A stretch of 64,000 nt of DNA from Liolophura sinensis (Eukaryota > Mollusca > Polyplacophora > Chitonida > Chitonidae), in NCBI RefSeq assembly GCF_032854445.1, contig NC_088300.1, forward strand, positions 16,893,191 to 16,957,190, written 5' to 3'. The notes beneath the pieces are model-generated. The model saw only the letters and a program-made list of their open reading frames with translations, was not told where the DNA came from and searched no databases. The number at the start of each line of letters is the position of its first letter. The stretch's first letter is position 1. Made by a program: the position numbers and the translations under genes. Of the stretch, positions 58,380 through 64,000 are shown one piece after another.

Positions 58380-59512
58380 GAACAGTGCATATATTCAGTG
58401 TTGTTTGAAATTAAATACGACATTACAACCACTTACCATGTAGCCAGTCGCATGCGTGCATAGACCCTTTATCTCAGTATGGAACAGAAAGGCTCGAATA
58501 ATTTAGATGCGTCATATATGTGGGAATAGAATCTATGCATCATTTACATTAGTTCGAACCCTTCTACATTCCAATCGGGTCAAACGTCTGGACTACATGT
58601 ACGTTACATGACAAAAACGCCTAGGGAGGGAAGAGACGACAGTCACTTCACCGACGCCATCGACCGTCTTGGTCTCCTGCTTTAATAAAAATTAACTTGA
58701 TGTCGCTAAAATTTTCGTAATCACTAGAATCTGTATAAAAATGTATAATCTTGTAAAATTCAACCTGTTAAACTATAAATGGAAACATGGTTATCTTTAG
58801 TTGTTTGAAATAGTTGAGACGACTGGCTGCTGATGTTGTCGTGGACGCATTAGTCCTGGAATTAGCAGCCTGCGGATGGTCGTGGGGTTCATAGAACACT
58901 AGAACACCTGTGACACGCTGACAAATGCTGACCCGTGATGAATGACTCGCGGCAAACATTTGAGCCAGTAAGTTGCAATTCTAACACACCGGTACTTCCC
59001 AAAATTTTTACCCGTTCGTGTCATAGTGTCATGTCATTCGTCATGTCATTCGAAATACCGCTCTCTCAACATGAATTTACTTCGTGAACTGACACGTGAA
59101 CATGAGTCTACCCGATAACCTACAAATCTCGCTCTAAAACGTGGTTATCGTCTTATATGATGGATACACCTCATAAAGAGGGGGTTCTGCGTTTTGCTGT
59201 CGGAGCGCCTTTATTCTTCAAAATATTTCAGCCTTAATGTGGGTTTATATGAGGATTTTTATGTGCTATTCAATACACTGGTACCATTACAAAACAGATT
59301 ACAAGAATAACCGAGGCGTTTGGTTTGTGAGCATAAGCGTGTCTCGTAAGAAATAAAAATGCGTAACCTGAACAGCTTTCTAGAGCTTATAATGTCAGTA
59401 CCAAAGAGAAATTCCCAATAACTCAGATAGTAGAGATTTTGGACAGAGAGATCCGACATCAAATCCCCGTGAATGAAGCAGCCAGGTATTAATTGAAATC
59501 TGACAAATTAGA
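58380..59512. other. No gene recognised
   Basis: At 58866-58893 GCCTGCGGATGGTCGTGGGG is a tiny SINE-A scrap (+). The rest is unique-looking. Confidence 0.5.
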
Positions 59513-59727
59513 ACGTCACTCATAAACACCCGGTTACGCGTCACTTAAACACCCGGACACGCCAGTTAACCACACAGTACAGGTCACTAAAGCACCTGAT
59601 AAACGTCACTTAAACACCCGGATCGCGTCACTTACACGTCACGTAGACACCCAGTACACGTCCCTTAAACACCAGAATGCTCCCTTAAACACCTGGTACG
59701 CGTCACTTAAACACCCAATACACGTGA
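59513..59727 (+). repeat. Degraded minisatellite, about 22-24-bp unit
   Basis: About nine variants of CGTCACTTAAACACCCGGTA separated by CACG or GCG. The motif persists to the point where a SINE-A fragment starts. Confidence 0.8.
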
Positions 59728-59838
59728 CTCTTGAATATTTGGCTTATATAACGGCGGCCATCATTATGGTGGGAGGAAGCCGGACAGAGCCTGAGGGAAA
59801 CCCACGCCCATCCGTAGGTTGCTGGGAGGCCGTGTCAC
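59728..59838 (-). mobile_element. SINE-A fragment
   Basis: CTCTTGAATATTTGGCTTAT, ATAACGGCGGCCATCATTAT, GGTGGGAGGAAGCCGGACAG and CCATCCGTAGGTTGCTGG match the reversed middle of SINE-A. Both the AAATA tail and the tRNA head are missing. Confidence 0.8.
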
Positions 59839-60039
59839 GTATGATTTTCCTGTTACATGACAAGCGAGTGAATTTAAACACAAACATGTTAGGACTGTAC
59901 AAGTCATAAAACTGAAAAATTTGTAGTCTATTCTATGGTCACGCTGAAATATCGTTATATGAAGGACTGTTCTGTGGGGAAATTCACTGTGCTTCAAATG
60001 TAACTTGGTGGAAAGATACTGAGCATAAACACCAATCAT
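59839..60039. other. No gene or repeat recognised
   Basis: Short unique spacer between two SINE-A copies of opposite orientation. Confidence 0.5.
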
Positions 60040-60049
60040 ATGAATACAT

Positions 60050-60178
60050 CAGCATGTGGATGGTCGAGGGTTTTTCCTGGGTTCTGCCCGGTTTCCTCCC
60101 ACCATAATGCTGGCTGCCGTTGTATAGGTGAAATATTTTTGAGTACGGCGTAAAAGTCAAATAAATAAATATAAATAC
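60050..60178 (+). mobile_element. SINE-A, 5'-truncated, with target duplication
   Basis: CAGCATGTGGATGGTCGAGG, GTTCTGCCCGGTTTCCTCCC, GCCGTTGTATAGGTGAAATA and AGTACGGCGTAAAAGTCAAA, then AAATAAATATAAATAC. It is flanked by ATGAATACAT (60040-60049) and ATGAATTACAT (60179-60189), which differ by one inserted base. Confidence 0.85.
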
Positions 60179-60189
60179 ATGAATTACAT

Positions 60190-61344
60190 ATTTAACCTTG
60201 AGCCTTTTAATTCCACTATATATTACGCATAACATGACAGGTTAATGGTAGACGAACCACTAAGGTTCGAACTCTATCTCAAAATAGTGAGTGTTCTCCA
60301 CAATGAATTTGTACTCACTATATCATAGAGGAGGTCCCTTCAGTACAAACGGATGTTAAACTTGCGAAGACACATTATCAAGTTTTACTCATCAAGACAA
60401 GCGTTAACCAAAACGAAGCTTTGACAACAAGCAAAACGGTAAGTATTTTTCTAATTGAGGTCACACAATAAATTGGAAACACAGTACTTGGTCTCAACCA
60501 ATATTACATATTTGACGGGTTATTTAATAAAAAAAACATCCCTGTTATTGCCATAAAACTTTAGCTGGCTCTTCGACCAAGTTTCATTTCTCTGATTCGG
60601 AAAAACCTCTGGGTCTGAAATTTGCATATTCTTATCACAACTCTCTAGAGCCGATTCTCCGATTGACCATACCAAGCCCTTAGTCTTGTGGGCGTGGTAA
60701 AGCGCCGTTTGGGTATTGTCCGCTGTAAGTCAGCCAACTGATATAAATTGTGCTGTGTCTGTATGCTTGACTGGATCTATAAAACACACTCGGTATAAAC
60801 CCTGCAGAAGACGACCGTCTCGATCGAAAAGCTTTCTTCCTTCCTTAAAGTCATTTTCATCAACTGGTAAGTATAACTGTTGTATGTAAGTATAACTTGT
60901 GTATGTGAACCCACTTTTCATGATGTTCCATAATGCTGAAAACATTCTTGTTTAAATTCGTAGAGGATCTATCTCTTAATCACGTTACGAAAAGCTCCAT
61001 TTTCATGACATCAAAACAGACATTTACTTTGTGACAAGCCCTCTTGATATTTAATCTCGAATTATACATACATGCAAACCAATTGTACAAATGTCCAGTT
61101 CTTTTGTACATATGTACAATATAATTTTACATATGTCTAAAAGCCTACTTTTTTTCTACGTATGTAAGATGTGGAAATCTTTTGTGTATATATGCAACAA
61201 TCTTTTAGACAAACGTCCAAATACAATTTAAAATTTTACAGATGTATAAAGGATTACTTGTTACGCCAACTGCCAAATTTAAATGTTATTTACGCCACAT
61301 CAGAACGGTATTTACCTGGGGTATTACCATCAGAATATTTGTAA
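60190..61344. other. No gene or repeat recognised
   Basis: AT-rich unique-looking sequence. Around 61075-61200 short phrases such as TGTACATATGTACAAT recur loosely. Confidence 0.5.
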
Positions 61345-61920
61345 CTGCCAAAGATCGCTGACATAAAGATAAATTGGCAAATGGTCACACGCAACCAGTG
61401 TAATACAACCTCTTGTCAAACTACCACAGTTTGGGTTTTTTCTAACTGTCGATGTAAATGAATCTTAAGTAGCACGTTGCACCCTCACCCCTACCCCCGG
61501 TACCATGACCCCTATATAAAATGCTGTGAGGTTAATTGCAATTTATTAGACCTCATTGGTTCAGAATTACTCAAAATACTGTGTTGTTATCACCATAATA
61601 AACAATGACATGAACATAAATGTCAAGGGACCGGGTCCATTGGATGCTCAAGCCACCAACAAAGTCATAGTTTGTGCATTGATACAATATAAAAGACAAC
61701 AGCATAGGGAAAAAACCCAGAGCAGCGACGACAGAGTGATAGTTGGCAAATGTTCACACATAACTGTTTGAATCTGGCCTCTTGTCAAACTATATTAGTT
61801 AAGGATTTATTCTAACTGTTCATATCAGTGTTTAAATGGTCGCAACTTACGTATCCCCAACATCATAGCGCAAGCAAAACTAAGTAAAAATACAGTGATG
61901 TTAATCGCAATCCATTCAAT
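61345..61920 (-). repeat. DR2 copies 4 and 5 as a 369-bp tandem duplication
   Basis: TTGGCAAATG at 61374 and 61743, CCTCTTGTCAAACTA at 61409 and 61779, CTAACTGT near 61442 and 61812, and GTTAATTGCAAT / GTTAATCGCAAT at 61531 and 61900 keep spacings at or within 2 bp of 369 bp. The core is the reverse complement of 49228-49335. Unit divergence is substantial, so the duplication is old. Confidence 0.75.
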
Positions 61921-62916
61921 AAATTCTGCACGGACAACAGAAGCTTTAAATAAAATCTTCCACTAGCAGGAAAGCAACAAAGTACGACTACAATGGACAT
62001 GCCTGCATTAAATATTAAACGTATGAGCAGATAAATTTGCCTCCCTCCACCAAATATTTAGCACTCTTGACAGCCGGCTCATTTACAGTTACTCCCGGGT
62101 GGAAAGAGACCCACGAAAAGCTTTCCTCCATTCCCTGATGATACAATAGTCTAACAAACATTACCTATACATACCTATAGGGAGGAAGTGAACTACAACT
62201 GTTACACTAGTTTATCTATCAGTTTGAGATGGAACTTAGACAATCAGTCTGACAGACAAGCACCTTTTGAATGCCTTAATTTAGGATTTTTTATGCAATT
62301 TCTTTGCATAAACGAAACTTCACATCTAGCTTTTAGATCTAGATTTTTATCGCATGGGCGAAAATTCGGCATGCGTTCATTTTCAACTTTATTTAAATCC
62401 ACGCCCAACTTGCTTGTATGATCTTCCAAGAACGGGTATTGAAGAAGAATGAGGAATTGCCAGCACACCATATGTCATAATATAATGGCTTAAGTAAGTC
62501 AATGGGTGAGTTGGATTCTGACGTGCTGACCTTAAGAGAAAACCACACCGAGTTCTGGACTTCCGCTCTATTGGTATTTCACCACACGACACCTGTATTA
62601 CTTTCACGCAGCAAAATGCCTTTGAATACTCCGGTGAACATCTTTTACATCGGAACATCTCTTTTCACCGGGAGAAAGTTTGAATTTTTATTGACAAAGA
62701 AGCCTGCTCGCAAAAATGACTACGATATCCTGCACAACGACATTAACATACAGAGATCTATGAACCCTTTGAATTTTCATGGTGGCTTTCCAACATCACT
62801 GAAAACTGTCGACTGCTTCTCTTTGATTGATTCTATAATGACTTTGTACTTTATTTACTTTATTAGTTCTTTGGCATTTTGTATTAGATGTTGTTTTTGG
62901 TGATCGGCCTTGCGAT
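61921..62916. other. No confirmed gene
   Basis: A frame at 62502-62903 (+) is open for 133 codons with a hydrophobic end but is unrecognised. ATTTAGCACTCTT near 62057 recurs near 63818, consistent with more old repeat sequence. Confidence 0.4.
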
Positions 62917-62980
62917 TGGAACGTCCATTATGGTTGACAGCTGGTATGCGAATGTCAGGTCTAATATTCACAAGCTTGCA
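62917..62980 (+). repeat. Dispersed repeat DR3, copy 3
   Basis: TTGGAACGTCCATTATGGTT, GACAGCTGGTATGCGAATGT and CAGGTCTAATATTCAC. This is the best-preserved of the three DR3 copies when compared with 42846-42916. Confidence 0.6.
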
Positions 62981-63584
62981 GGGCTTATGCACATCAAATG
63001 TGGTGCCTACAATAGATTCCATCAATAGCTTTAGAACATTTCAGTACATTGTTATCAATGTGTTTTGATCAGGTCACTCTGCATGATATCGAACACATCT
63101 CTCAAGACATTTAAAAGAGGAAGACCATACAATTTCATAATAAGGACTGCTGTTCTTTGATACAGCTCCCGACTGATGGCATACGCAATGTGCGCTCAGT
63201 TGAGAAGGAGTATTGTTATATTTAATACAAATTCAGGTGAAAGCTGAACATTTTATTTGTGATATCATCTGTATTGCCTGCGTAAGTTCAAACACAGTGA
63301 AGAATCGTTATTTATTCACTTGTCAGAGCAACGAAGATCTGGTCACAACTTTCACTGCTGTAAGGACAAAGTTATCAGCAAAACCCCTTTTTTGTCGTTC
63401 TTCACATAAGAGAAATCATTTAATTGTGAATGTTGTAAATTAACATATTTACCCGCACAGGGAAAGTTCGAACTTTATTTAATACTTTATTTTGCCAAAA
63501 TATCTTCTAAGCAGTTCTAATAGTTTTTGTCATTTTGTCTTGTATTTCACAAAGAGCAAAATATCTCCATGAAGCTTTGTAATC
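62981..63584. other. No gene or repeat recognised
   Basis: AT-rich unique-looking sequence. Confidence 0.5.
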
Positions 63585-63650
63585 ATGGTCATACGTAACC
63601 ATGAAATCTGACCTCTTTATAAGCCTCCGAATTGCTTTGATTAAAAATTA
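63585..63650 (-). repeat. Possible DR2 fragment
   Basis: ATGGTCATACGTAACCATGA and AATCTGACCTCTTTATAAGC parallel GGTCACACGCAACCAGTG and AATACAACCTCTTGTC of the 61.4-kb copy. Short and diverged. Confidence 0.4.
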
Positions 63651-63921
63651 CCTGTAATGTTCACCACACCGTACACACCTGCGCTGTAAACTACATTCAA
63701 CTACTCCTTGACCAAAGCTTTGACATCTGTAGCAAGGAGCTGGCGGAAAGTATTGCTTAACAGGAAAAGGTGCATTACCTGGGGTATGGTCAAAATACAA
63801 AACAATAGTCAGGGAGATTTAGCACTCTTCAAAAGACTTTCGCTATGACTAACCTTATTCTTGATGAATCTGGGCATCAAGACATACATTCGTATACGTG
63901 TTGTATGTCAGCCACAATATA
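63651..63921. other. No gene recognised
   Basis: TTACCTGGGGTAT near 63776 also occurs near 61312, so part of this stretch may be old repeat. Confidence 0.4.
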
Positions 63922-64000
63922 CGTTGCGGATCAATAATCTCAAGACCAATTTCTAATCTGTCAACAGAAACAACCACACAAAGAACTAACAAAGTATAAA
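63922..64000 (+). repeat. Dispersed repeat DR1, copy 4 (cut by window end)
   Basis: CGTTGCGGATCAATAATCTC, AAGACCAATTTCTAATCTG and CACAAAGAACTAACAAAGTA match the start of copy 3 (47866 onward). It runs off the end of the window. Confidence 0.65.

Overview
This is a stretch of animal nuclear DNA, almost certainly from a mollusc and more likely a bivalve than a gastropod. It is AT-rich, has no operon structure and contains no long open reading frame except inside tandem repeats. It is packed with tRNA-derived SINEs of the kinds that are very abundant in mollusc genomes. One ends in AAATA repeats and has the body '...ATATTTCACTTATACGACGGC...' on its reverse strand. The other ends in ACTCACTC or CATTCATT and has '...CATATGACTG...GACGTTAAACCCC...' near its 3' end. 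I found no rRNA, no canonical functional tRNA, no CRISPR array and no recognisable protein domain. The species assignment is inferred from these repeats, not from a gene.

Layout. 1-7 kb: mostly unique sequence with nested SINEs at 2.6-3.0 kb and a GC-rich block at 4.6-4.9 kb. 7.4-9.7 kb: two degraded minisatellites and a SINE stub. 11-12.6 kb: a dispersed repeat (DR1) carrying a SINE with a perfect 14-bp target duplication, then a second SINE. 14-19.4 kb: SINE-C copies, an inverted-repeat block and possible regulatory sequence. 20.0-22.6 kb: a 39-bp minisatellite that contains a duplicated spacer and three very short SINE stubs. 24-29.1 kb: DR3, a degraded minisatellite, DR1, a MITE, a candidate 5' end of a membrane-protein gene (28.1-28.5 kb) and a 23-bp minisatellite. 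33.4-35.3 kb: a 99-bp minisatellite open in several frames on both strands. 37-40 kb: a CpG-rich promoter-like block and a full-length SINE-A. 42.3-42.6 kb: a possible divergent pair of first exons. 48-51.3 kb: a duplicated chimeric SINE, one copy of which splits a 30-bp coding-like repeat array. 52-55 kb: full-length SINE-B, a PIF/Harbinger-like MITE and SINE-A. 55-64 kb: DR2, the second copy of the first MITE with three identical 71-bp units, more SINEs, a 369-bp tandem duplication and the last DR1 copy.

How it fits together. The window reads as intergenic or intronic DNA built by short non-autonomous elements. Target-site duplications can be read directly for about ten SINE insertions, so the insertion history is unusually legible: several are only 28-62 bp long and three sit in one minisatellite. 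Protein-coding content is at most a few short exons, all of which need transcript evidence. No confident new molecular system is visible. The best leads are the micro-SINE insertions, the chimeric SINE, three unclassified dispersed families (DR1-DR3), the MITE with an amplified end, and the candidate exon at 28.3 kb.
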